A DNA stretch of 64,000 nt from assembly GCF_900232945.1 (NCBI RefSeq), contig NZ_OCTU01000001.1:493613-557612 (forward strand). Reading direction: 5' to 3'. Shown here one piece after another: positions 51,168 to 59,590 of the stretch. The translations under genes were made by a program, and so were the position numbers. The notes beneath the pieces are model-generated. The model was not told where the DNA came from, searched no databases, and was given only the letters and a program-made list of their open reading frames with translations. This stretch comes from Urinicoccus timonensis (GTDB taxonomy: Bacteria; Bacillota; Clostridia; Tissierellales; Peptoniphilaceae). Every line of letters begins with the position of its first letter. The stretch's first letter is position 1.

Positions 51168-52032
51168 AGAGAATCGCCTCCAGATCGTCTAGGGCTTCTT
51201 TATAATTAAATTTAGCCGACATACCAAACCGTTTATAAGACAAGTCATGAACTTCTTCATTCTTAACTGCTCGAAAGTGCTTCCAAATATCATTTTCTGC
51301 AAAATCTTTTTCAAACATTTTCATCACCTCATCAGGAAGAGCATGAGCACACCGTAAAATTATGTCTGGATCTTTTTGAAGCATATCTTCCGTATTAATG
51401 GTGATGAATTGTTGGTCTGTTCCTGCGTAGACATTTTCTGCTCCTGCAAGTTCCACCAAGGATCCTACATAAGAGTTTTCTGTTGCCACGACATAAGACC
51501 CTGGCAATCCCATAAGAATTAAAACTTTTGGAGCTTTTTTCCCTTCGTGTTTTTTCCGATAATCTTTTATGAATTTTTCATAGTCATCTCTTAGGGCCTT
51601 TGCTTCTTTTTCTCGATCTAGTAGTTTACCCAAGTCATCAATGGATTTATACATACCCTCAATATTGTTGAGGTTTAAGAATCCATAGTCCAGGTCGGCA
51701 GCCTTATATTTTGGCAAGAGATCTGAAATCAAAGATACAGGTGAAAAAACATAATCTGGTTGAATAGCCTTTAACTTTTCAATATCCGGTGTCATAGCCA
51801 TTCCAACTTTTGGTACATCTTTGTATCGTTCCGGCATGGGGTCTATCTTGGAATCTGGCACAGCCACTAGGTCTAAATTAAGCTTTTCCATAATATAGAC
51901 AGTAGCCATGGAAGTAGCTGCAATTTTAAGGTTTCCTTTACCAGCTGATTTCGATCCCTGCTTTTGATCGACACAAGATGTTAACAAAATAATACAAGTT
52001 AGAACTAGAATGATCATTTTAGTCTTTTTCAT
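51154..52032 (-). CDS. Haem/iron-chelate substrate-binding lipoprotein (IsdE-like)
   Basis: A 292-residue class III binding protein with lipobox ILLTSC (Cys about residue 20). The fold includes IAATSMATVYIMEKLNLDLVAVPDS, VGMAMTPDIEKLKAIQPDYVFSP, VLILMGLPGSYVVATENSYVG and SLVELAGAENVYAG, all typical of IsdE-type proteins. The GxPGSYVVATxxSYVG segment is frequent in haem-specific members. It lies between the membrane-anchored NEAT protein (14-base overlap) and the permease gene, so it probably takes haem from the NEAT proteins. Confidence 0.92.
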   Translation of the reverse strand: MKKTKMIILVLTCIILLTSCVDQKQGSKSAGKGNLKIAATSMATVYIMEKLNLDLVAVPDSKIDPMPERYKDVPKVGMAMTPDIEKLKAIQPDYVFSPVSLISDLLPKYKAADLDYGFLNLNNIEGMYKSIDDLGKLLDREKEAKALRDDYEKFIKDYRKKHEGKKAPKVLILMGLPGSYVVATENSYVGSLVELAGAENVYAGTDQQFITINTEDMLQKDPDIILRCAHALPDEVMKMFEKDFAENDIWKHFRAVKNEEVHDLSYKRFGMSAKFNYKEALDDLEAILYEKD

Positions 52033-52984
52033 ACAGGTCCTCCATTCTAGAATAGGTCTTTCTTTCTAGGCTCTTATAGTAAATATAGAGCCCAACGGTA
52101 GCAAGGATTCCGACAAATACCAGAAGGGTCAAAAGTCCAATTCCAGCATAGATAAAGGCTTTTGTTATAGGCCCTAGAGGGGCTTTCTTTTTTACTCCTT
52201 TTTTCTTGTCTTTTTGATCAGAATAATAAAGCTTTTTAATTTGTGGATCATCTTTTGTCAAGAGTCCATGCTTATAGCCTAGATCTCCAGCCGAAAATTT
52301 TGAGTTAACCACTTTTTGCTCGACTTTCTCTCCTAGTTGAGCCGCTGGAATAGTTTGTCCAGCACTTGGAAGATTTGTAGCTCCTGCAGTGTTCTCTGAA
52401 ATTGCAGTAGATGCCTGATTCGATGTTTGTACTTGTGAGGTCTGGCTTTGGTTTTGAATAGGTGCCTTAGAGCTAGAGCTTGTCGCTCCACCAGACAGAG
52501 TTTTAAAATCCGTGTTTCCAGGCGTTGGATTTGTAATGTCATAGTAAAAAATAACATCCCTTCCCATGGGGCCCACGAAAAAACTTCCTCGAACGATTAC
52601 GTCTTTTGATGGAATTTCAATGCGGTAGTCTTTCGTCGTTTCTGTAGATGCTGTCACCTGAGCTGGAACAGAATAAAAAGAAGCATCGCCTCGTTTTTGA
52701 ACCGCAAAGGTTTCATTCTTAATGTAATTGGCTAGATTGTATCGAACCGAAAGAAAGATTCTCCCGTCATCTGTGGTTTCGACCAAAGCCTGAGGGTGAA
52801 CAACATTTTCTGTCATTCCTTGGCCAATGCCTGGGTTGTTACCAGGATCTTCAATTACACCTGTAACTGGATGAATGTAATAAGGCGTTGCCTTGAATAT
52901 TTCTTGCGTATAAGCCAAGGCTTCTTGACTAAATCCAAACAGTAAAATCAGTGTCAGGCAAAGGAAGATTTTACTTTTCCTCAT
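52019..52984 (-). CDS. Membrane-anchored NEAT-domain protein
   Basis: A 321-residue protein with a signal peptide (1-24), one NEAT domain (about 35-165), a Ser/Thr/Gln-rich linker (about 165-225), a charged segment and a C-terminal membrane anchor (about 272-300) with a basic/acidic cytoplasmic tail. The NEAT domain ends DVIFYYDITNPTPG, keeping Tyr residues at the position of the haem-ligating strand, unlike the VDAMD-type domains elsewhere in the operon. It probably relays haem to the IsdE-like lipoprotein. It overlaps both neighbours by 14 bases. Confidence 0.88.
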   Translation of the reverse strand: MRKSKIFLCLTLILLFGFSQEALAYTQEIFKATPYYIHPVTGVIEDPGNNPGIGQGMTENVVHPQALVETTDDGRIFLSVRYNLANYIKNETFAVQKRGDASFYSVPAQVTASTETTKDYRIEIPSKDVIVRGSFFVGPMGRDVIFYYDITNPTPGNTDFKTLSGGATSSSSKAPIQNQSQTSQVQTSNQASTAISENTAGATNLPSAGQTIPAAQLGEKVEQKVVNSKFSAGDLGYKHGLLTKDDPQIKKLYYSDQKDKKKGVKKKAPLGPITKAFIYAGIGLLTLLVFVGILATVGLYIYYKSLERKTYSRMEDLYEKD

Positions 52985-54446
52985 TTTTCCGCTCCATTTC
53001 TTTTATAAAGGTCTCTTCTTCCTGAATAAAAGCAATTTCTTTTAAAAGTTTTCGAGAGATAACTATGGCCGCTGTCAATATAGCTGCGAATAAAAGTAAG
53101 ATTAAACCTATAATAGGCCCTGATTCTTTCATCTTTTTTCCTTTTTCTACGCTCTTGGACTGCTCATCTTCTTTTGTTGGATTATTTTCTTCTATTTGAG
53201 AAGAATTACTAGCCATATCCACTTGTCCAAGAGGCGGGAGGTCTGCGGGAGCTAAAACTTGGCCAGATCCTGCAGCTCCACTTTGAACAGAAAGACCCTG
53301 AGTGCTTTTTACAGATGTAGCCTGGGGTTTCTTAACGCTTTGCAAGAAGGCCTTTCCTCTTTCAGCAGCTGTTGATCCTTGTAGCGCAACGGATGCTTGA
53401 CTTAAAGAATTTTCAGCTGGCATATTCGCCACACCTTCTTTTCCTCCACTGTTTACCAGAACATAATTTCCTGGTTTTTTTGTTTGAAAAGAAACAAATT
53501 TTTCATCTGTTTGAAAATCTATTTTTTTCTTAGCTCCTTGTGTATAGTCGTACAAATTTAAACTATCCGTTTTTTTAAATTTTAAAAGAGGCAATTTCAC
53601 CGTAAAACTTTTTTGAGGTGAGACTTTTTTTCGAGTCGCTTGGATTGATTTCTCTTTCCCAGTAAAATGATCCAGATTTCCTAAAAAGTCAATATTAAAA
53701 ACATTGACCTGGTCTAAGGGAGAAAAATCCTTAGAAATACCTTGGGCTTCTGATCCTGTTAATCTGTTTCCATAAAAAGAAAATTCTTCTAAAAAACAAT
53801 TCCCAGGATAATCCACATAAAGCCCCTTATTTTCTTTACTTCCTGAATTTTCTTTTTTAAAATCTGATTTTCTAGGTCCCTCTTTATACTTGGCAACCAA
53901 TGTTGCTTGGTCTGGAGTAATCTTTTTTGCCTGATCCCAGTCAATTTTTATTCGAGCTCGAATAGGTTCATCTCCCATGGGTTCTACTTTTGGATCAACA
54001 TAAACGTTAACCATTTGATCCTGGTTTAGCAGTTCCACCACAAAAACTCTAGGTCTTTTTTCCGCTTCATTGGGCACTTCAATTTCATAACAACCTTTTT
54101 TTGTTGCTTGATATGTACCATCTTTTTGTTCTACATATAAATTAATTAATGAAGCCTTAATGTTCATGTACTCCATCAAATCCGTGCCAACATAAAGAGA
54201 GGCTTTTTTATTTTTTACAACTAAATTTCCCATTTGTATAAAAGCCTGGTTCCCCATTGATGGTTTTTCTTCCATGGCATGCCAAAGTTTAATGGGGACT
54301 GTATAGCAGCCATCTTCCAATTCAACTGGTCCGTCTATAGGAGGACCTTGGTCCTGTCCATACACTGAACTTAAACTAATCCATACAAACAATAAGGCTA
54401 AAACTAGTCTTTTTACTTGTAAATTAATCTCCATTTTAGTGAGCAT
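52971..54446 (-). CDS. Membrane-anchored NEAT-like protein, first gene of the haem operon
   Basis: A 491-residue protein with a signal peptide (about 5-30) and a NEAT-like domain (about 40-180; YTVPIKLWHAMEEKPSMGNQAF, VNVYVDPKVEPMGDE). A second beta-rich region (about 205-335; FLEEFSFYGNRLTG) could be another degenerate NEAT-like domain. A Ser/Ala/Gln-rich linker is followed by a C-terminal membrane segment (about 443-465; IIGLILLLFAAILTAAIVI). AAAGGAATGA precedes the start. A Fur-type box lies 37 bases upstream, so the operon is likely iron-repressed. Confidence 0.87.
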   Translation of the reverse strand: MLTKMEINLQVKRLVLALLFVWISLSSVYGQDQGPPIDGPVELEDGCYTVPIKLWHAMEEKPSMGNQAFIQMGNLVVKNKKASLYVGTDLMEYMNIKASLINLYVEQKDGTYQATKKGCYEIEVPNEAEKRPRVFVVELLNQDQMVNVYVDPKVEPMGDEPIRARIKIDWDQAKKITPDQATLVAKYKEGPRKSDFKKENSGSKENKGLYVDYPGNCFLEEFSFYGNRLTGSEAQGISKDFSPLDQVNVFNIDFLGNLDHFTGKEKSIQATRKKVSPQKSFTVKLPLLKFKKTDSLNLYDYTQGAKKKIDFQTDEKFVSFQTKKPGNYVLVNSGGKEGVANMPAENSLSQASVALQGSTAAERGKAFLQSVKKPQATSVKSTQGLSVQSGAAGSGQVLAPADLPPLGQVDMASNSSQIEENNPTKEDEQSKSVEKGKKMKESGPIIGLILLLFAAILTAAIVISRKLLKEIAFIQEEETFIKEMERKNEEK

Positions 54447-54482
54447 TCATTCCTTTCTCAAATAGTAATTCTATCTACCCGT

Positions 54483-54497
54483 TGATAGTTATTATCA
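54483..54497 (-). promoter_or_regulatory. Fur-type box of the NEAT/haem importer operon
   Basis: TGATAATAACTATCA on the minus strand matches 13 of 14 defined positions of the Fur 7-1-7 palindrome. It overlaps a CATAAT -10-like element. Its location 37 bases before the first gene of the haem operon fits iron-dependent repression. Confidence 0.75.
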
Positions 54498-54548
54498 TTA
54501 TGCTATTAATATAACGTATTTCCTCTTTTTAAAAAGTCTTTTCCTATA

Positions 54549-54580
54549 AAAAAATAAGTTAACCTAGGTTAACTTATTTC
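54549..54580 (-). terminator. Intrinsic terminator of the DtxR-like gene operon
   Basis: AAATAAGTTAACCT pairs with AGGTTAACTTATTT, followed on the minus strand by T7. It ends the upstream four-gene transcript before the NEAT operon promoter. Confidence 0.88.
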
Positions 54581-54707
54581 TCTCTTTTATTAAACTTTAT
54601 AGTTTTTTTTATCTTATTTAATAAATTTCGTATAATTTACACTTTATTGTTTGTACATTTTGCCAAAATTCTCTCTCTTCTTTTTGTTAACCCTGGTTTT
54701 GTTTTTC

Positions 54708-55547
54708 TTAAATATTGAACAGGTTTAAAGTTAATATACATACAACTCTTTCCACTTGTAAGCCTAGGCCAAGATAGGATTCTATCGTTAAATAAATTCC
54801 AGTTTGCAACAAACCTTGTCCTAGGTTATACCACGACAGGTCTTGGGGTAGATGCAAGGTAAATAATCCGTTTTTAGAATTTATTTCCTCTTTTCCATTT
54901 TCTCCAAAATAAGAAATCTTCGATACAACGCTCTTTTTTTGATAGCCTTCTTGATTTTTTGTCATTCTTGTTGCCTTTAATTGAATCGAAATGTCCTCAT
55001 TGACCTCAAGATAAGCTTGTGCTTCAAAATTTTCCCGAAGAATACAAGGTTTTAAACGAGAAAAATCCTCTTTTGATTTTTTATACAAGCAACAGGTTAT
55101 AGGATATAGGCCTGGCAAAAAATACTTTTTAAAGTCGTAATTTGTCCAATCTTTTTTATCTAGCTTTTTTGTATGAATTTCCCTAAGAATTTTTACTTTC
55201 TTATTTATTTGATTAAAAAAAATTTCTCCCTTGCTTGTTAAAAGAATACTTACAAGTTCTTTTATTTCCTCCTCATTTAGACAAAAAGTTTCCTGTAAAA
55301 AAAGCTCTAAATTTTCTTTTCTTTGATGGTAGTCCAAAGCAATTTTATAGGCAATTTTTGTCAATTGATAGTCTTGTCCATTCTTATATAAGAGACCCAC
55401 AGTCATCATTTTGTCTAGGATTTTTTTAGCGTTGGTTTTTGAACAGATAAAATAATTTGCACAGCCTGTAATCGTCTTTGGTCCTTTATTTTCTAAAATA
55501 TAGAGTAAATAATTTATCTGAGGTTTGGTTAAGTTTAAATTCGTCAT
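54708..55547 (-). CDS. DtxR-like regulator with an extra C-terminal domain
   Basis: A 279-residue protein. Residues 1-65 form a winged helix (LTKPQINYLLYILE, CSKTNAKKILDKMMTVGLLYK). Then LTKIAYKIALDYHQRKENLELFLQETFCLNEEEI matches the dimerisation helix of DtxR/MntR regulators. The usual His of the metal site (E-H-V in the family) is not evident. A C-terminal region of about 150 residues (from about 125) is unrecognised. It contains CCLYKK and PCILRENFEAQAYL and ends with a hydrophobic, Leu-rich segment. It is co-transcribed with the ABC pair and probably regulates the haem locus. Base composition is AT-rich. Confidence 0.72.
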   Translation of the reverse strand: MTNLNLTKPQINYLLYILENKGPKTITGCANYFICSKTNAKKILDKMMTVGLLYKNGQDYQLTKIAYKIALDYHQRKENLELFLQETFCLNEEEIKELVSILLTSKGEIFFNQINKKVKILREIHTKKLDKKDWTNYDFKKYFLPGLYPITCCLYKKSKEDFSRLKPCILRENFEAQAYLEVNEDISIQLKATRMTKNQEGYQKKSVVSKISYFGENGKEEINSKNGLFTLHLPQDLSWYNLGQGLLQTGIYLTIESYLGLGLQVERVVCILTLNLFNI

Positions 55548-55557
55548 GCATTTCCCT

Positions 55558-57204
55558 CTAAGATCGAATCTGTCTTTGCATATAGATGACTGCCTGGCAT
55601 ATTCTTAAGGTAGATTCTCGATGAGATGTGATTAAGATAGTTTTATCTTGCCTATCTTGATAGATAGACTTTAAGATCATCCCTTCTGTCATGGCATCGA
55701 CATTCGCTGTTGGTTCATCTAGAAGGTAGAGTTTCGGATTTTTTAAAAATAATCTGGCCATAGAAAGCCGTTGCATCTCTCCAGAAGATAAAAGGTTTTG
55801 ATCTCGTACAATTTCTGTGTCCAAGCCCTGCGGCAAATCCTTTATAAAATCATAAATAGCCGCCTTTTTACAAGCATAAATTAACTCTTCTTCTGTAGCA
55901 CCTTTTTTGGCAATTAATAAATTATCTCGAATACTCCCTTTAAATAAGTGGGTAGACTGTGACAAATACCCTATATTCTTTCTTAAGCTTGAACTATTTA
56001 TCTCTTTTAAATTAATTCCATTATAGTTTACTTTTCCTTTTTCCGGATCATAAAACCGCATCATCAAGTGAATAAGGGACGATTTCCCACAACCAGATTT
56101 CCCCGCCAATCCAATGATTTGGTTTTTTCCTCCTTCCATAGAAAATTGATCTAATAAGGGTGTCTTATCATGAGAGAAAGTGACTTTTTCAACTTTAAAA
56201 TTCTCATAATCAAGAGTTTTTCCTCCCAGTACTTCGTCTACTTTAGGATCTTCTTTTAAGAGGCCTAGGACTCTCCTGGCACAAGCTAGAGTTACCACAA
56301 GATTGTTGGCTAAGGAAGCTAGGGCCGATGTCGGTCCAAAGGATGATAAAAAGATAACCCAGGAAACAATAAATAGGTTAAAAGGAATTTGTCCATCTTG
56401 ATAAAGTTTCGCAGCAAAAACTCCAAAAAATCCAGATAAAGCAAAAACCAAAAGCCTTGAAAGGCCAAAACTTTTACCACTGTCTCTCATTAAATTTTTT
56501 GTAGCTTGATTTAATTTCTTGGTTTGCTCGGTAACTTCTTGCGATCTTTTATCTCCATAGTTGAAATTGACAAGTTCTTTAATCCCCTTAAAACTTTCTA
56601 AAATATTTAGATTGAGATCAGATAAAATTTTTCTTTGGATTGGGCCTAAGTCTCTAGATTTTTTCTCTGTATAAATAGGCACAGCTACTCCAAGAATTAA
56701 ATGCGAAACAAATAAACAAAGACCTATGGCCCAATGAATCTTTGCCATAAAGATTGTAAGAACCAAGGTGTGAATAATGGCAATTACGACTGGAGAAATA
56801 GTATGGGCGTAAAAAACTTCCATTAATTCAATATCTGCACTGATTACAGAAATGAGTTCTCCTTTATTTTTTTCTTCCATTTTTGCAGGAGCTAAATCTC
56901 TCAGCTTGCGAAAAACTTTATCCCGTATAATGGCCAAGGTTCTAAAAGCCACAAAATGATTTAACAGTTGTTCAAAATAGCGAAATAAGGATCTGCATAG
57001 AGCCAAAACACCAAAGGTTATTAGGCCCGTTTTAACGTTGAATTCCCCCGTCAAAAGCCAATAACTCCCAAGACTTGGAATCGCCGTAGCCAAAATATGT
57101 CCCAAGGCTCCAAAAAAGACAGCTCCCATCATTGGAAAAGCCAAGGGCCTAACGAGAAATAAAAGGTCTTTTAATAAAAGCAATAATTTTTTATAAGTTT
57201 GCAT
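55558..57204 (-). CDS. ABC transporter, fused permease-ATPase (half 2 of pair)
   Basis: A 548-residue type IV (exporter-fold) ABC half-transporter. The membrane domain (about 15-310, six segments) is followed by a nucleotide-binding domain with Walker A GLAGKSGCGKSSLIH, signature LLSSGEMQRLSMARLF and Walker B LYLLDEPTANVD. It overlaps its partner by 14 bases, so the pair is a heterodimer like CydDC, IrtAB or YbtPQ. In an iron/haem locus, IrtAB/YbtPQ-type import of a metal complex or haem export are the main alternatives. Confidence 0.92.
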   Translation of the reverse strand: MQTYKKLLLLLKDLLFLVRPLAFPMMGAVFFGALGHILATAIPSLGSYWLLTGEFNVKTGLITFGVLALCRSLFRYFEQLLNHFVAFRTLAIIRDKVFRKLRDLAPAKMEEKNKGELISVISADIELMEVFYAHTISPVVIAIIHTLVLTIFMAKIHWAIGLCLFVSHLILGVAVPIYTEKKSRDLGPIQRKILSDLNLNILESFKGIKELVNFNYGDKRSQEVTEQTKKLNQATKNLMRDSGKSFGLSRLLVFALSGFFGVFAAKLYQDGQIPFNLFIVSWVIFLSSFGPTSALASLANNLVVTLACARRVLGLLKEDPKVDEVLGGKTLDYENFKVEKVTFSHDKTPLLDQFSMEGGKNQIIGLAGKSGCGKSSLIHLMMRFYDPEKGKVNYNGINLKEINSSSLRKNIGYLSQSTHLFKGSIRDNLLIAKKGATEEELIYACKKAAIYDFIKDLPQGLDTEIVRDQNLLSSGEMQRLSMARLFLKNPKLYLLDEPTANVDAMTEGMILKSIYQDRQDKTILITSHRESTLRICQAVIYMQRQIRS

Positions 57205-58909
57205 TTTTTATCCCCCACTTTTCTAATTCTTCTTGCTGTTGGTAGAGCATAGCAAAAACCCCTTCTCGCTTAACATGGTTAAAAAGACCCTCTTGCACAA
57301 CTTTCCCATGATCTAAAAAGTAAATATAATCTGCAATCCGAGTATTTTTTAAGCGGTGGGTAATGAGGATAATATTCGTATTTTTCTTTAACTCTTCTAA
57401 AAGCTCCAGAATGATTTCTTCACTTTCTGCATCAATGTTGGAAATAGCTTCATCTAAAACTAAAATCCTGGCGCCTTTTAAAAGAACTCGAGCAATTGCG
57501 AGTCGTTGTTTTTGTCCTCCAGATAAGTTGCTGCCACTTTCACTAATTTTTGTATTTAAGCCGTCTTGTTCTTTGAAATAAGCTGCTAAGCAAAGTTGAT
57601 CTAAAACTTTCCATAATTCCTCTTCACTGGCATCTGGTTTAGCCATTCTCAAATTATAAGCTAGGCTTCCTGTGAAAAAATAAGGGGTATTATCTACGTA
57701 GGCGAGAGATTCTAAGAGATCTTGTTTTTTTGGATTCGTCTTTTCTCCATAGTAAATTTCTCCTCCTTTCGCCTCGATTTGACCCATGATCAGCTTAGCT
57801 ATCGTTGATTTCCCAGACCCTGACCTTCCAACCAGGGCTGTAATGGTATTTTTCTTAAAGTTTAAGTTAAGTTTAGTCATAAAAGTTTTTTCCGTATAAG
57901 AAAAATCTAAGTCTTCAAATCTTACTTCTAGATCACCTGCCTCTAAATAATTTTCTCCATCTCTTTTTTCTTCCATTTCTAAGACAGTGTATAGGTCTTC
58001 CGCCGCTGATATTCCTGTCATAGCAACATGAAAAAGGGATCCTAGTTGGCGTAAGGGCGTAAAAAATTCTTGTGATAGAAGAATGAAAATCAAAGAATTT
58101 CGTAAATTCATTTCCCCTTTTAAGAAAGCTGAAATAGATAGAACAATTCCAAGACCCGTTCCTAAATATGCCACCAAATCCATTGCTGTAATATTATTAA
58201 GTTGGACCATTAAAAGTTTCATCGTCTTTTTACGAAAATCTTCCGCTAAATTATTTAAGCGTTGATTTTGATCCTCATCTGCTTCAAAAATTTTTAAAGT
58301 TGTCATTCCATAAAGAAAGTCAATAAAAACTTCTGCTAAGTTTGTATAGGATTTCCAATACGATTTAACAACCCTAGAAGCTAAGGTTTGCACTAAAAGA
58401 ATTGCTAAGGGAATTGCCGGTATAACGGCTAAAAGAGCTAATGAAATGCTTCTATTCATTGGGTAAAGGAGCATAAATAATAAAAGAGGCGCTAAAATAG
58501 AATATGCAACTTGAGGTAACATCTCTGCATAAAAAAGATTCAGTTGTTCAATTCCTTCCACGCTGGTCTGTATGACCTTAGCTATAGACACCTTTTGACC
58601 AAAATTTTGTTTAAATCCATAAACTTTTTCAAAAAGCGCCTTACGCAGCTTCCCTTTAATTCGAATGGAGATAAAGTAAGAGATATAAGAATACAAGCGC
58701 GTAAACAGGTATCCAGCCAGCATAATCATAATGACTTTGGCTGAAAAAGCTAAAAAATCTCCCTGTCCTTGGGTTATTTGCATCACAAAATCAGCTAGAA
58801 AAAAAATTAAAGTAACATTTAAACCCAAAATCCCCAACTTAAGTAAACAAAGAAGAAAAATAAGTATTTTTTCTCCTTCAATTTCTTTTAAAAGTCTGCG
58901 ATTAAACAT
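57191..58909 (-). CDS. ABC transporter, fused permease-ATPase (half 1 of pair)
   Basis: A 572-residue type IV ABC half-transporter. The six-segment membrane domain (about 15-300) includes ISIRIKGKLRKALFEKVYGF. The nucleotide-binding domain has Walker A GRSGSGKSTIAK, signature NLSGGQKQRLAIARVL, Walker B ILVLDEAISNID and H-loop ITHRLKN. Both halves have complete ATPase motifs; in the partner the signature is SSGEM rather than SGGQ. It starts 8 bases inside the end of the DUF454 gene, with GGAGGAAG upstream. Confidence 0.93.
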   Translation of the reverse strand: MFNRRLLKEIEGEKILIFLLCLLKLGILGLNVTLIFFLADFVMQITQGQGDFLAFSAKVIMIMLAGYLFTRLYSYISYFISIRIKGKLRKALFEKVYGFKQNFGQKVSIAKVIQTSVEGIEQLNLFYAEMLPQVAYSILAPLLLFMLLYPMNRSISLALLAVIPAIPLAILLVQTLASRVVKSYWKSYTNLAEVFIDFLYGMTTLKIFEADEDQNQRLNNLAEDFRKKTMKLLMVQLNNITAMDLVAYLGTGLGIVLSISAFLKGEMNLRNSLIFILLSQEFFTPLRQLGSLFHVAMTGISAAEDLYTVLEMEEKRDGENYLEAGDLEVRFEDLDFSYTEKTFMTKLNLNFKKNTITALVGRSGSGKSTIAKLIMGQIEAKGGEIYYGEKTNPKKQDLLESLAYVDNTPYFFTGSLAYNLRMAKPDASEEELWKVLDQLCLAAYFKEQDGLNTKISESGSNLSGGQKQRLAIARVLLKGARILVLDEAISNIDAESEEIILELLEELKKNTNIILITHRLKNTRIADYIYFLDHGKVVQEGLFNHVKREGVFAMLYQQQEELEKWGIKNANL

Positions 58910-59276
58910 ACTCTTCCTCCGTTCTTGTTTTCACGCAAAAAAGGAAGTAAACATAATGAAAAATGAGCACCAAAATAAGAGCCAACCTAGCATGAAAATG
59001 GTTGACAAAATAAAATGAAATGCCCAAAAAGAAAGTTACCGTCGCTAAAATTTTTATCTTTTTTTTGCGAGTTAACCCCTCTTTATTTTTAAGGGGCTTT
59101 ATGTTTTTTTTGTATAAATTTGTAGATTTAAACCACTGATCAAATTTTTTAGATCCTTTGGAAAAGCAAGCTGCCGCTAATAGGAAGAATGGTGTTGCGG
59201 GTAATAGGGGTAAGTAAACACCAAGAATCCCTAGACCCATAAAAATAAATCCTAAACAAACAAAAATAGGTTTCAC
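58902..59276 (-). CDS. DUF454 (YbaN-family) membrane protein
   Basis: A 124-residue membrane protein with segments at about 5-40 and 75-115. GLGILGVYLPLLPATPFFLLAAACFSKGS followed by KFDQWF is the YbaN/DUF454 signature. GTG is the start codon, with AAAGGAG six bases upstream. It is the first gene of the operon with the ABC pair and the DtxR-like regulator. DUF454 genes are often found near haem or iron uptake genes; the function is unknown. Confidence 0.9.
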   Translation of the reverse strand: MKPIFVCLGFIFMGLGILGVYLPLLPATPFFLLAAACFSKGSKKFDQWFKSTNLYKKNIKPLKNKEGLTRKKKIKILATVTFFLGISFYFVNHFHARLALILVLIFHYVYFLFCVKTRTEEEYV

Positions 59277-59320
59277 AAAAATCTCCTTTCTGCCGGGTAG
59301 ACAGAACCTATTTTGCTTTT

Positions 59321-59349
59321 ATTATAGCAAAGAAGATTTTTTATGTAAA
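59321..59349 (-). promoter_or_regulatory. Promoter of the DUF454-ABC-regulator operon
   Basis: TTTACA (59349-59344) and TATAAT (59326-59321) on the minus strand are separated by 17 bases and end about 45 bases before the GTG start. No Fur-type box is seen here. Confidence 0.8.
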
Positions 59350-59479
59350 GGATTTTGATTCTTCCTATCATTTTAAGACCATTTTATTTTTTGACTTCTA
59401 CCCAAGCATAGAATATATTTATCCTCTATACTATCACCTGATCATCTTAACATGACAGGATGTGGTATGTTTTATGCAT

Positions 59480-59568
59480 ACAATCCGCATAGAACGAATG
59501 TTTGTAATAACAAAATCGAGCAAGCGAAATGCTTACTCGATTAGGTCCAACTTTATGGGGTCACTCTA
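59480..59568 (+). mobile_element. Right-end remnant of the IS3-family element
   Basis: About 89 bases nearly identical to 14222-14310, from CAATCCGCATAGAACGAATG through the hairpin and terminal repeat to CTCTA. The hairpin has one mismatch (GAGCAAGC). No transposase or left end is present, so it is a leftover of an older, deleted copy. It marks the boundary between the haem locus and the EamA gene. Confidence 0.92.
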
Positions 59569-59590
59569 AAAACGGGTAGTTATGGTTAGC

